Positions 8,734-17,494 of a DNA stretch of 64,000 nt are shown piece after piece. The notes under the pieces are model-generated. The model did not search any database and was not told the origin of the DNA. It saw only the letters and a list, made by a program, of their open reading frames with translations. Made by a program: the position numbers and the translations under genes. This DNA comes from Pseudobacteriovorax antillogorgiicola. Its GTDB lineage: Bacteria > Bdellovibrionota_B > Oligoflexia > Oligoflexales > RGVZ01. Location of the stretch: positions 248,001 through 312,000 of the forward strand of contig CAMBEK010000003.1 of assembly GCA_945865565.1 (NCBI GenBank), given 5' to 3'. Position 1 is the stretch's first letter. Each line of letters starts with the position of its first letter.

Positions 8734-9759
8734 ATGAACTCGAACAAACAAAAGGTATCGACCTCGGGCAAAACCCTTGATCTTGCCATCGTCAAGGCAG
8801 CCGTGGCGCTTGGCGTCGACCAGAATCAAGTCGGCTACGAAGTGGTGAAAGAATCCAAAGGCGGCATTATGAAGCTGTTTGGATTCGGTCGGGTGGAAAT
8901 CTCGGCGTGGATCAAAAGCCACGGCGGTCGGGGAGACGGACGTCGTCACGGACGCAACGAAACTCAACGCGACGGCCGGCCCAGCAACCGTCCGGAAGAT
9001 CGCGACGGCGGACGAGGTCGTAATCGCGGCCGCGGCCGCGGTCGGGGCGCAGAAGGCAGCCCGCGCACCACGGAATCCGGAGACCGCGCAGGCGCCTCCT
9101 TTCAAGGCAGTGGCCGGGAAGCCTCTGGGCATCGCGACCGCGGAGAACACGGTGGCCGCGGCGAGCGTCACCAGCGTTCCGAGCCACGCGCGCCGCGCGA
9201 GCCACGCGAACCGGCAGTTCCACTGGAACCAGCTCAACTGGAAAGCGTGATTGAAGAACTTCGCCTGTTTTGCGCAGAGATTTGCTCGCGCATTGCCGGC
9301 AAAGACATTGAAGTCAAGGCCACCCTTCAGGGCGACCGCCTGCGTATGGACATCCAGGACGAAGAAATCGTTCAGATCATGTCTGAAAACACCAAGCTGG
9401 CTGAATCACTTGAGCATCTTCTGCGGAAGAAGCCCCGCCATCTAAAGCAGGAACTTCCGTTCCGCGTCTTTATCGATGCAGGCAACAGCCGTCGCGGTCG
9501 CGAAGAAGAATTGACCAACGTGGCGAAGGAAATGTGTGAAAAGGTGGTTGAATCACAACGCCCGATGGTTTTGAACTACCAGAGTTCCTACGATCGCAAA
9601 ATCATCCACACGACCCTTGAGGGCGATGAACGCGTCTTCACCAAGTCGATTGGTTCGGGGTCGAACCGCAAGCTGATGATTCTGCCGGCGCGCGACAAGC
9701 GCATGTCGGACAACGAAGCAATGTCCGCTGCAGAATCCGGCGACAACCTGGACCGGTAA
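8734..9759 (+). CDS. khpB: KhpB/Jag RNA-binding protein with an Arg-Gly-rich linker
   Basis: RNA-binding protein encoded after yidC in many bacteria. Domains in order: Jag_N (about 1-62, with VGYEVVKESKGGIMKLFGFG), a low-complexity Arg/Gly-rich stretch (about 63-165), a KH-like domain (about 170-255) and R3H (about 265-325, with RKIIH and a final KLMILP strand). The linker, rich in RGRGRGRG and RDR runs, is much longer than in most homologues and resembles an RGG box. A site reading GGAGGAATTGACAGGAA precedes the ATG. mnmE follows after 20 bases. Confidence 0.93.
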   Translation: MNSNKQKVSTSGKTLDLAIVKAAVALGVDQNQVGYEVVKESKGGIMKLFGFGRVEISAWIKSHGGRGDGRRHGRNETQRDGRPSNRPEDRDGGRGRNRGRGRGRGAEGSPRTTESGDRAGASFQGSGREASGHRDRGEHGGRGERHQRSEPRAPREPREPAVPLEPAQLESVIEELRLFCAEICSRIAGKDIEVKATLQGDRLRMDIQDEEIVQIMSENTKLAESLEHLLRKKPRHLKQELPFRVFIDAGNSRRGREEELTNVAKEMCEKVVESQRPMVLNYQSSYDRKIIHTTLEGDERVFTKSIGSGSNRKLMILPARDKRMSDNEAMSAAESGDNLDR

Positions 9760-9779
9760 GCATTGATCTTGGACAACCC

Positions 9780-11147
9780 ATGAGCACAAATACGGATTCC
9801 ATCGTTGCCCTGTCCACGCCAACTGGCGCGGGCGGGGTGGCGGTGATCCGGCTTTCGGGCACTGACGCCATTGTCAGAGCTGCTGCCATTATCTCCCGTA
9901 AATCTCCACCTCGTGACCGCCGCGCCTGTGTCGCCAACGTCAAAGACCCCTCAACCGGGGAAGTCATCGACCGTTGCCTGATCCTTGCCTTTCGTGCACC
10001 GAACTCGTTCACCGGCGAAAATGTTGTCGAAATCCAGTGCCACGGCGGACCCTACATCGTCCAACGCATCCTCAAGGCCTGCCTTTCTTGTGGCTTTCGG
10101 GCAGCAGAACCTGGTGAGTTCACACGGCGTGCTGTCTTAAATGGCAAAATGGATCTGACGGAAGCCGAGGGCCTGCGCGAACTTATCGAGGCTCAGACCG
10201 AGCAGGAGTGGCGCGCAGGAAAGCAATTGAGCGAAGGTCACCTGAAAAAAGCCACCATCGAACTCCGCAAAAAACTACTGGAGGCGTTGGCCTACCTCGA
10301 GGCCCGCATTGATTTTCCTGACGAAGGGGATACTGCGGGAGTTTCCCTGCACCACGTTACCACCAGGGTCGAGACGGCACGAAAGGCTCTTGCCCACCTG
10401 GCGTCAACTTATGCCAGTGGGCGGGTGAGCGCCGAGGGGCTTCGGGTTTGCCTGCTGGGTGCGCCCAACGCTGGAAAATCCTCTCTGATGAATGCCCTGT
10501 TGGGACATGATCGGGCGATCGTCTCCGAAATCCCCGGTACGACACGCGATTATCTCGATGAAAAATGCCTGGTGTCTGGCCGCCTCATCCGCCTGATCGA
10601 CATGGCAGGACTTCGTGAAACAACGGACCTTGTCGAACAGCTTGGCGTTGCCCGTGCAAAGGAATTGGCGCGCCAGGCCGACATTCTACTTCTTGTAACT
10701 CCCCTTGAAGACGTCACTCAAGACAAGGCGGCGATCCTTTCCTGGATCCGGTCTGAATCACTTCCAGACCCGCTTGTCATTGTGACCAAGATTGATCTCA
10801 AAGATACCCACGATATCCCGCAGGATTGCATTGGCGTTTCCAACCTCACCGGCGAGGGTCTTGATGAACTGCGAAAACGCCTTGCCGCAGAAGTGGATCA
10901 GCGATTGGGATCTCTAAGGAACGAGGCCGCTTGGCTGACCAATGCCCGTCACTTGGACTGTGTTGAAAGGGCAAAAGGCCGCCTTGATGCCATCATGGAG
11001 CGCATACAACCGTCGGGCGGAGACGAAGACGAGATCCTGGCTTTTGAGTTGCGTGAAGCCACGCAAGCCCTCGGACTTTTGATCGGCGAAGTCTACGCCG
11101 ACGACGTGCTCGACGTGGTATTCAGCTCGTTCTGCATCGGCAAATAA
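9780..11147 (+). CDS. mnmE: tRNA modification GTPase MnmE
   Basis: GTPase that, with MnmG, places the carboxymethylaminomethyl group on wobble U34 of tRNAs. The N-terminal tetrahydrofolate-binding domain (1-120) has STPTGAGGVAVIRLSG and PGEFTRRA. A helical domain holds an embedded G domain, with P-loop GAPNAGKS at 227-234, GTTRD, DMAGLRET and TKID. The catalytic C-terminus is FCIGK with Cys452. The length of 455 residues is normal. The last 55 bases overlap the tail of the opposite-strand gene. Confidence 0.97.
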   Translation: MSTNTDSIVALSTPTGAGGVAVIRLSGTDAIVRAAAIISRKSPPRDRRACVANVKDPSTGEVIDRCLILAFRAPNSFTGENVVEIQCHGGPYIVQRILKACLSCGFRAAEPGEFTRRAVLNGKMDLTEAEGLRELIEAQTEQEWRAGKQLSEGHLKKATIELRKKLLEALAYLEARIDFPDEGDTAGVSLHHVTTRVETARKALAHLASTYASGRVSAEGLRVCLLGAPNAGKSSLMNALLGHDRAIVSEIPGTTRDYLDEKCLVSGRLIRLIDMAGLRETTDLVEQLGVARAKELARQADILLLVTPLEDVTQDKAAILSWIRSESLPDPLVIVTKIDLKDTHDIPQDCIGVSNLTGEGLDELRKRLAAEVDQRLGSLRNEAAWLTNARHLDCVERAKGRLDAIMERIQPSGGDEDEILAFELREATQALGLLIGEVYADDVLDVVFSSFCIGK

Positions 11148-12085
11148 CCACCAAATTTTTGAATTGCACTTCCAGGCCCTTGCGGATCAAGGCAGTGAAT
11201 CAACCAATGATCATTCAGGGCGTGCTGCAAGTAGACAGCCGCAAGCGGCGGCACGACCGACAAAACGGCTGCCGTCACGGGCCTGGTCGATGTGTAGCCG
11301 TCTTGCTCCTCCATGGTTCGGATCAAGCAAGCAAAATCCCAAGTTGCTTTTATGTGAAGGCCGGGAATCCACACCATCCAGGGCTTGGAAACATGACGCC
11401 GAATGATCGTGTCGTGGTCCATGTGCCAGACAACCTCACGCATGGCGCCGAGCAACCATCCTATGTAGTAAATTCCACACGTGATCAAAGTCAAAAAGGC
11501 TGGGAACAGGGGATTACGCAAATCCCCAAGCCGCGACTTGCCGCGCTGCGACAGCCATGCCAATCGCGGCTCAAGTGGAACTGCCTTTTGCCCGGACTGG
11601 ACCGCTGACTCAATCCGGGGCGAAATCTCTGTTATTTTTTCAATGGATAGATCAAATGTGCCAACGGGTGATGCGAGGGCCGACGGATTGACCCCCGTCA
11701 TGGCCAAGGCTCGCATGATCTCGTCGTCAAAATCTGGTTCCTTGACGGCCAGCATCTCACAGGCCGCCATTGCCTGCGTGGCGATGGCTGAAAGTTTACC
11801 TGCCGCGTGAAACAGGCCAGAAAAATCCTCGGCATCGTACCACTGCGCAAAACCGCGGCGCGAGACAAAGCGGCGACCGCTCTCTGCCGCGGCCCTTTGG
11901 CTGCCGTCTTGAACTGGCAGGGCAAAAATCTCTTGAGCCGCCAGCGGACCATCCACTCCACCACCGCCATCGCACACATACCAATCGTGGGACCAGTCCT
12001 CTGGCCAACCCGTCGCGGCGATGTTTTGAAATGAGAGCAAGGGAATCTCAAAATGACATTTTTTTTTTGCGGATCGGGATGACAT
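11093..12085 (-). CDS. Membrane protein with GYF_2-like and DUF4234-like regions
   Basis: A 330-residue protein of unknown function. The N-terminal part has WYVCDGGGGVDGPLAAQEI, resembling GYF_2 (DUF4339) modules that pair with membrane proteins. The C-terminal part has FLTLITCGIYYIGWLLGAM and two further hydrophobic stretches, resembling DUF4234 membrane domains. The ATG at 12085 is preferred, but a GTG at 12100 is also in frame. Near the N-terminus is a run of ten A on the coding strand (12059-12068), prone to slippage, so the start region is uncertain. Its 3' end lies antisense to the last 55 bases of mnmE. Confidence 0.68.
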   Translation of the reverse strand: MSSRSAKKKCHFEIPLLSFQNIAATGWPEDWSHDWYVCDGGGGVDGPLAAQEIFALPVQDGSQRAAAESGRRFVSRRGFAQWYDAEDFSGLFHAAGKLSAIATQAMAACEMLAVKEPDFDDEIMRALAMTGVNPSALASPVGTFDLSIEKITEISPRIESAVQSGQKAVPLEPRLAWLSQRGKSRLGDLRNPLFPAFLTLITCGIYYIGWLLGAMREVVWHMDHDTIIRRHVSKPWMVWIPGLHIKATWDFACLIRTMEEQDGYTSTRPVTAAVLSVVPPLAAVYLQHALNDHWLIHCLDPQGPGSAIQKFGGYLPMQNELNTTSSTSSA

Positions 12086-12235
12086 GAAATCGCCCGTCAC
12101 CCGTTATGATTGTATCAGGGACTGAGGCCGATCCAGAGACCCGGCAGAGCTTGTGCTTGGATTGTCTTGACGAGGCACTTTTGCCACGCCTTTTGCATCA
12201 ATCAATCGACAGGGAAATAAGGGGATTTATTCATT

Positions 12236-13876
12236 ATGACCAATTCTCATTTGGGAAATCCCTCTGGATCAATCACGGGGAATTTTTCTGAAAACTTCAG
12301 AAAATGTCTTGTTGCGCGCCAATTTCCGCTGGAATGGCCAGGGCATTTTTTAGCCACGGGGTGGCACAAAAGCGGCAAGATTGAGGACACTGGCGAGCTT
12401 CGCCGTTCGCAAAATCCAGGCACGGGCGAAATACTGGTTTCCACCACCACCGAGCGCGAAGCGAAGTCGACTTTGGACACTGCCATCGATCTGGCTAATC
12501 ATGCGCGCCTGGCCATGCGCACGATTCCGCTGAATATCCGGATGGAAGAGTTACGCACCATCCGCAGGGCGCTGGGCGATCATTCCAAGGAGGCCATGAT
12601 GGCCTTGCGCTTTGAAGCAGGACTGACACCTGCTGAGGCCGACATGGATCTCTCTGCCGCGCTCCGCCACTTAGATCACGTGCTTGACCATCCCGGTGAA
12701 ATTGAACAAGCCCTGTTGGCCCCCGCCCGGCTTGGAATTGAAGGCGTGGGTTCCCACTACGATTTCGCAATGCTGCCGGTCGGAACGGCTTTGGGTTACT
12801 TGCCATTTTCAACACCGCTCGCCACCTTTGCCTCTCAAGTGACCGGAGCTTTCCTGGCAGGATGCCCCTTGATTGCCATGCCAAGCCCTCATAGTTCCCT
12901 GATCGGAATTTTACTCGGCTCGATTGTTTCTGGACTTAATTTGACCCGCGGCTCACTGCAGATTGTCTTTGGTAATTTTGAGGTTCTACGCCACGGCTTG
13001 CTCAACAAACAAGTGGCCGCCGTTCTTTACAATGGCTCGCGCGAGCATTGCGAGAGGATCCGTGCTGAAAGCCGCGCGGTCGCCGAAAGGCAACTCGTCC
13101 TGCAAAGCGGTGGAAAAAATGCTTTGATCCTGCACGAGTCTGGCGACGTCGATGCGGCGATCAAATCGACTTTGGCGGGCGCTCTACGTGCCGCCGGACA
13201 GATGTGCACGTCGACCAGTCGTGTTTTTGTTCACCGATCTCTCGTGGCAAAATATTGTGAGGAAATTCAAAAGTCCGTCGAACGCTTGAAAATAGGACGA
13301 ACCGATTTACCGTCACAGGATGACCTGACCGGCGCCGACGTGCTCCCGGGTAATGGGTCTCCCCATATGGGCCCCTTATATGCAGGTAAGGCCGTCGATA
13401 AATTCTTGCGATTTCAAACGATGGCTCGTCGAGAAGCAAAAAAAAGCATCGTAACCGGAAAGAAAATACCTGAATTTCGTCATGGTCACTTTGTGATGCC
13501 CGGCATCCATCTCATGAAACAATTTGATGCGGCGAGTTCTTACCAGTCCAACGTGATTTTCTCGCCGGACATTGCCATCCATGAATTCGATCAGCTCAAT
13601 GACGCCATCGAGGCGGTCAATGCAACTGATGCGGCTTTTGCCATGTCTTTTTTTGGAGATCCAGCCCTCATTCATGAGTGGCGGCATCATGTCCTCGCGC
13701 CAAATATCATCTTGAACGGTCCAACCACAGAGTTTGAAGCGCAGTTGCCCTTGGCCGGACGTCTGCAAAGCGGACATCACCGCTTTCACGGAACGGCCCT
13801 TGCCCTCTATCTCAGTTATCCCCAGGCCATCTTCCGGCAGGCTGCAGTCCTCGATCTGTTTACCAGATCCTATTGA
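12236..13876 (+). CDS. Aldehyde-dehydrogenase-fold protein with altered active site
   Basis: A full-length ALDH superfamily member of 546 residues, nearest in feel to AstD-type semialdehyde dehydrogenases (NPGTGEIL, GHFLATG). The nucleophile is retained as C324 in AAGQMCTSTSR. The general-base Glu is Gln (Q290 in VLQSGGKN, exactly 34 residues before C324). The catalytic Asn of PWNFP is Ser in PFSTP, and the cofactor Lys of KPSE is Met in AMPSP. It may be a non-oxidising or structural homologue. ATG 12236 has an AAGGGG site upstream. The phosphohexomutase gene follows. Confidence 0.82.
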   Translation: MTNSHLGNPSGSITGNFSENFRKCLVARQFPLEWPGHFLATGWHKSGKIEDTGELRRSQNPGTGEILVSTTTEREAKSTLDTAIDLANHARLAMRTIPLNIRMEELRTIRRALGDHSKEAMMALRFEAGLTPAEADMDLSAALRHLDHVLDHPGEIEQALLAPARLGIEGVGSHYDFAMLPVGTALGYLPFSTPLATFASQVTGAFLAGCPLIAMPSPHSSLIGILLGSIVSGLNLTRGSLQIVFGNFEVLRHGLLNKQVAAVLYNGSREHCERIRAESRAVAERQLVLQSGGKNALILHESGDVDAAIKSTLAGALRAAGQMCTSTSRVFVHRSLVAKYCEEIQKSVERLKIGRTDLPSQDDLTGADVLPGNGSPHMGPLYAGKAVDKFLRFQTMARREAKKSIVTGKKIPEFRHGHFVMPGIHLMKQFDAASSYQSNVIFSPDIAIHEFDQLNDAIEAVNATDAAFAMSFFGDPALIHEWRHHVLAPNIILNGPTTEFEAQLPLAGRLQSGHHRFHGTALALYLSYPQAIFRQAAVLDLFTRSY

Positions 13877-13950
13877 GCCCTTGGCCCACGACGCGACAAC
13901 CGGTAAAACCTTCATGTAAATGTTCACAGGAACGACATGGGGGTTTTGCC

Positions 13951-15807
13951 GTGACCAGTCACCTATCTGATTCACTTGTTGCCGGGACTGTTGCGAATTT
14001 AGCATTGGAACGCGCACGCTACTGGGCCACGTCAGAGGTATTTGATCCTGCCACCAGGCAAGAGATCCAGGGACTCCTCGACTCGGGCAATGAGCCGGAA
14101 ATCATCAACCGGTTTTACCGTGAGTTGGAATTCGGGACGGGCGGGCTGCGCGGGATTCTTGGCGCGGGAAGTTGCCGAATGAACATCTATACCGTGCGCA
14201 AGGCGACAACGGCACTAGCTCAGTATTTGCGAGATTTTCATAGTCGTGGAAATGACAAGGGCAGTGCCACCAATCTGTCCGTTGCAATTGCTTACGATTC
14301 CCGTCACCGCAGTCAGGAATTTGCCCGGGCGGCGGCAGAGGTTTTGGCGGCAAACGGCATTCGTGCATTGATCACAAAAGAGCTGCGTCCAGTTCCCATG
14401 CTCTCTTTTATGACGCGGCATTTTGGTTGTGCGGCAGGGATTTGCATTACGGCCAGTCATAATCCCCCGGAATACAACGGCTACAAGGTCTACTGGCAGA
14501 CGGGGGCTCAGCTGGTCCCACCGCACGATCGCGAAATCATCCGTCGATACGGGGAAATATCCGGGTTTGAAGGTCTAAAACGCGTCGATTATGCCGAGGC
14601 GAAAAACAAGGAAATGATCCGCGAGGTTGGCGGTGATTTGGACGAAGTCTATTTTACCAAAATCAGAAGTCTGATGCTGCACGAACACGACCTGAGCCTT
14701 GCCGATCGCGGAAAATTCAAAATCGTCTACACACCCCTTCATGGAACCGGGCTCTTTCCGGTGACGGAATGCCTTAAGCGTTTTGGTTTCACCAATGTGA
14801 TCATTCCCCCCGAACAGCGCGAACCAGACGGGCGCTTTCCAACAGTGAAATATCCGAACCCGGAAGAACCTGAGGCCTTGGCCATGGCCATCAAATTGGC
14901 CAAGGACACAGACGCTGATTTGGTCTTGGGCACAGACCCGGATACGGACCGCATTGGAATTGTTGTTCGCGAGGGCAATGACTATGTGATTTTCAATGGC
15001 AATCAAATCGGTTGCCTGTTGACCGAATTCGTTCTCGAGGGCATGACCCAGGCAAACAGAATGCCGCCAAATCCACTGGTCATTAAAACCGTCGTCACGA
15101 CGGATCTGCAAGCCGACATTGCAAAGCATTATGGGGCTACCTGCGAAGAAACCTTGACCGGATTCAAGTGGATTTGTGAACGGATCGAAGCCTACGAAAG
15201 CGGCGCCCTGAAACCAAAAAAATCTTACGTCTGCGGAGGCGAGGAAAGTTACGGTTTCCTGATGGACCACTTTGTTCGCGACAAGGACGCCGTCGCGGCG
15301 TGTTGCATCGCTGCTGAAATGGTTGCCTGGTACAAGAGTCAGGGACTCTCCATGTCCCAAGTTCTCGACCACCTGTTCATCCGGCACGGACTTTATCAAG
15401 AAAGCCTGCACACGATCACCCTGCCAGGTCAGACCGGCGAGGCCAGGATCAAAGCCATGATGGCTGGGCTGCGCCAGGATCCTCCGTTGAAACTGGCTGG
15501 GTGCAATGTCAAAATCATTCGAGATTACGAGGAAAGCCGGGAACTTGCAGTCACCGGTTCCAGTCTGATGCAAACCGCGAAACTCACCCTGCCAAAGTCT
15601 GACGTGCTACAATTTGAGCTGGACGATGGATCTAAAGTCAGTGTCCGTCCGTCTGGAACTGAACCAAAAATCAAGTTTTACGTTTCAGTGCGGGATGCGC
15701 GGGCCAAGGGATGCGCGGCAAGCGAGTTGCCAGCAATAAAAAAAGCAGCTCAGGACAGGGTCAACGACATTCAGAAGACTTTTGTGGATCTCGCCAACAG
15801 CCAATAG
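13951..15807 (+). CDS. Phosphoglucomutase/phosphomannomutase family protein
   Basis: Alpha-D-phosphohexomutase of 618 residues, the length of PgcA-type phosphoglucomutases. The phosphoserine is S169 in CITASHNPPEYNGYK. The metal loop is DPDTDRIGI (about 331-339), the sugar loop GGEESYGF and the phosphate site RPSGTEPKIKFYV. It interconverts hexose 1- and 6-phosphates, linking glycolysis and sugar-nucleotide synthesis; which hexose it prefers is not certain. The GTG start has a GGGGG run eight bases upstream, and the earlier open frame overlaps the ALDH gene. The outer-membrane barrel gene follows after 46 bases. Confidence 0.93.
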   Translation: MTSHLSDSLVAGTVANLALERARYWATSEVFDPATRQEIQGLLDSGNEPEIINRFYRELEFGTGGLRGILGAGSCRMNIYTVRKATTALAQYLRDFHSRGNDKGSATNLSVAIAYDSRHRSQEFARAAAEVLAANGIRALITKELRPVPMLSFMTRHFGCAAGICITASHNPPEYNGYKVYWQTGAQLVPPHDREIIRRYGEISGFEGLKRVDYAEAKNKEMIREVGGDLDEVYFTKIRSLMLHEHDLSLADRGKFKIVYTPLHGTGLFPVTECLKRFGFTNVIIPPEQREPDGRFPTVKYPNPEEPEALAMAIKLAKDTDADLVLGTDPDTDRIGIVVREGNDYVIFNGNQIGCLLTEFVLEGMTQANRMPPNPLVIKTVVTTDLQADIAKHYGATCEETLTGFKWICERIEAYESGALKPKKSYVCGGEESYGFLMDHFVRDKDAVAACCIAAEMVAWYKSQGLSMSQVLDHLFIRHGLYQESLHTITLPGQTGEARIKAMMAGLRQDPPLKLAGCNVKIIRDYEESRELAVTGSSLMQTAKLTLPKSDVLQFELDDGSKVSVRPSGTEPKIKFYVSVRDARAKGCAASELPAIKKAAQDRVNDIQKTFVDLANSQ

Positions 15808-15853
15808 AAAAGCAGTGTGGCCTGAAAACCAGCTGGGATAAGGGTGGTCAAAG

Positions 15854-16705
15854 ATGATCAAACGCGGCGTAAAGGGCATTGCACTCACTGCTCTGTTTCT
15901 GGCTGGGGTCACCCCTGTGTTCGCAGCAACTAGCGGAGAATACCAACGCGCAGGAGACGGAACGGAAGTCGTTCTGCGCAAGACTTATCCAAAAAAATCC
16001 CGCATTGAAATTGAAGGAACCGGGGGATTGGTCTTGAACCAGTCTTACACAAACACCATGTTGTTTGGTGCCGGCGTCAATTATTTCTGGTCGGAAGAGT
16101 GGGGCGTGGGCGTTGAGGCCATGATGGCTTCAAACACAGACAAGTCTGAACGCGAGTGCCTTGAAAATTTTTACAACGACCCTGAAAACGTCGTCTCTGC
16201 CGAATGTGGAGACGGCAGCGATCTGACTGGACGCGCCAACTTCGGCCCAGCTTACGTTCCGGTCCGGCAAACCAACACACTGCTCGGCGCCCATGCCATC
16301 TGGAATCCAGTCTATGGCAAACAGATCATACTTCTCAGGGCTGTGACCCATTTCGATTTATATATCCTCGCAGGCGGTGGGCTGGCGATGTCGACATTTT
16401 GGAAACAGCAAACCCAGCTGAGGGGCACCAGCCGCTCCAACCGCGGTACGTTCAATGCTGATACAACGGTGGCCACAGGAAATCCCGGAGCCGCTGTATC
16501 GGAAAACGGACTGTACGGCAAAGAGGGACGTCCAGATCCAGAGTCGTTGACGAGCATTCAAGGCACCTTTGCAGTGGGTCAGAAATACCATTTCACCAAG
16601 AACCTGCACGCACGCATTGAATTGCGCGACTACCTGCTACTTGGCACGGCCTCTGGCTTTGATAATTTCTTTGCGCTGACCGGAGGCCTCGGATTCCGCT
16701 TTTGA
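15854..16705 (+). CDS. Outer-membrane beta-barrel domain protein
   Basis: A 283-residue protein with signal peptide (residues 1-24, cut after VFA), alternating amphipathic strands rich in aromatic residues, and a C-terminal phenylalanine (GGLGFRF) as outer-membrane barrels have. ILLRAVTHFDLYILAGGG and RIELRDYLLL resemble the barrel family TIGR04565 found in myxobacteria and Bdellovibrio-like bacteria. Its function is unknown, perhaps structural or gliding/adhesion related. The stop overlaps an in-frame TTG of the next gene. Confidence 0.84.
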   Translation: MIKRGVKGIALTALFLAGVTPVFAATSGEYQRAGDGTEVVLRKTYPKKSRIEIEGTGGLVLNQSYTNTMLFGAGVNYFWSEEWGVGVEAMMASNTDKSERECLENFYNDPENVVSAECGDGSDLTGRANFGPAYVPVRQTNTLLGAHAIWNPVYGKQIILLRAVTHFDLYILAGGGLAMSTFWKQQTQLRGTSRSNRGTFNADTTVATGNPGAAVSENGLYGKEGRPDPESLTSIQGTFAVGQKYHFTKNLHARIELRDYLLLGTASGFDNFFALTGGLGFRF

Positions 16706-16713
16706 AGTTTAAA

Positions 16714-17241
16714 ATGACTGGCCCCAGAATTTCTCTGCGCCCCCTTGTGGCTTCTGACTTTGAAGCCCTCTATGCCGCGGGATGCGACCCGGAAATTTGG
16801 CGGCAGCATTCGGAAATCGGACGTTGGCAGCGCGATAATTTTAAGATTTTTTTTGACAAGGCCCTCGGTTCAGGGGGCGCCCATGCCATCGTTGAAAACG
16901 ATTCGGAAGACATAATCGGTAGCAGCCGCTACTACGATTTTGACGCGATCAATAAACAAATATTCATCGGCTACACATTTCTCGCGCGACGTTTTTGGGG
17001 CGGCAAATGCAATTTAGAATTGAAAAAATTAATGATCGGTCACGCATTCACCTTTGCTGACCGGGTTTTGTTTCACACGAGCGAGCAAAATCTGCGCTCT
17101 CAACGGGCTCTTGAAAAGCTGGGTGCTGTTCGCCGGAAGGATCTTGTCACTCCACCCGATTTGGACGGCGCGACACGGGTCGAATATTCGCTGACGAAGG
17201 AGCAATGGAATCAACGTCATCCTGCGGACGCGTCATCCTGA
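16714..17241 (+). CDS. GNAT-family N-acetyltransferase
   Basis: A 175-residue acetyl-CoA-dependent acetyltransferase of the RimJ/RimL-like branch: ISLRPLVASDFEALYAA at the N-terminus, IGSSRYYDFD, FIGYTFLARRFWGGKCNLEL and ENP-like NLRSQRALEKLGAVRR at the acetyl-CoA site. The substrate is unknown. The last eight codons and stop fall inside the CGTCATCC repeat array, so the original C-terminus was probably replaced when the repeat arrived. ATG 16714 is preferred to the TTG at 16702 that overlaps the previous stop. Confidence 0.87.
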   Translation: MTGPRISLRPLVASDFEALYAAGCDPEIWRQHSEIGRWQRDNFKIFFDKALGSGGAHAIVENDSEDIIGSSRYYDFDAINKQIFIGYTFLARRFWGGKCNLELKKLMIGHAFTFADRVLFHTSEQNLRSQRALEKLGAVRRKDLVTPPDLDGATRVEYSLTKEQWNQRHPADASS

Positions 17242-17301
17242 GCCGCTCCGTCATCCTGAGCCGCTCCGTCATCCTGAGCGTTAGCGAAGGATCCTTTCTT
17301 C
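17215..17301 (+). repeat. Tandem CGTCATCCTGAG-type repeats
   Basis: Three copies of an 18-base unit, CGTCATCCTGAGCCGCTC, start at 17231, 17249 and 17267, after a partial copy at 17215. The third runs on into AGCGTTAGCGAAGGATCC, the widespread intergenic form of this repeat. The GNAT stop codon lies in the first full unit. The unit resembles short repeats scattered in many genomes near genes and insertion sequences. Confidence 0.85.
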
Positions 17302-17305
17302 AACC

Positions 17306-17388
17306 CGTCATTCTGAGGCCGTAGGCCGAAGAATCCTTTCTTCTCCGCCGCGGGACAGGATTTTTCGGCTTCGTCTCAGTAGGAATGA
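17306..17388. repeat. Inverted pair of CGTCATTCTGAGG-type repeats
   Basis: A direct copy, CGTCATTCTGAGGCCGTAGG plus CCGAAGAATCC (17306-17336), faces a decayed inverted copy, GGATTTTTCGGCTTCG plus TCTCAGTAGGAATGAT (17358-17388). Together they can fold into a long imperfect hairpin that could act as a terminator for the GNAT gene. Confidence 0.75.
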
Positions 17389-17393
17389 TTCTC

Positions 17394-17411
17394 GACTTTC
17401 CGCGGAAAGTC
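17394..17411. repeat. Perfect 18-base palindrome
   Basis: GACTTTCCGCGGAAAGTC reads the same on both strands and lies between the inverted repeat pair and the transposase remnant. It may be part of an insertion-sequence end or its target, or a hairpin. Confidence 0.7.
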
Positions 17412-17494
17412 CCATTGTCTGGCCTAGTTAATCTGTAGACTAAAATTGATTCACTTACATTTTCGCACAGGCATCACACTTCATCAGCGACGTC

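Noticed and set aside
8990-9200. CRISPR- or satellite-like repeat in the GC-rich stretch
   Set aside because: It encodes the Arg/Gly linker of KhpB with no regular repeat unit.
7879-9237. Long minus-strand ORF across yidC and khpB
   Set aside because: It is a shadow caused by GC-rich and Arg/Gly-rich coding on the plus strand.
12106-12291. Short ORF before the ALDH gene
   Set aside because: Overlaps the ALDH start in another frame, and no ribosome site or homology is evident.
14575-15573. Minus-strand 332-codon ORF within the phosphohexomutase gene
   Set aside because: The plus strand carries all catalytic motifs; the minus ORF is a shadow.
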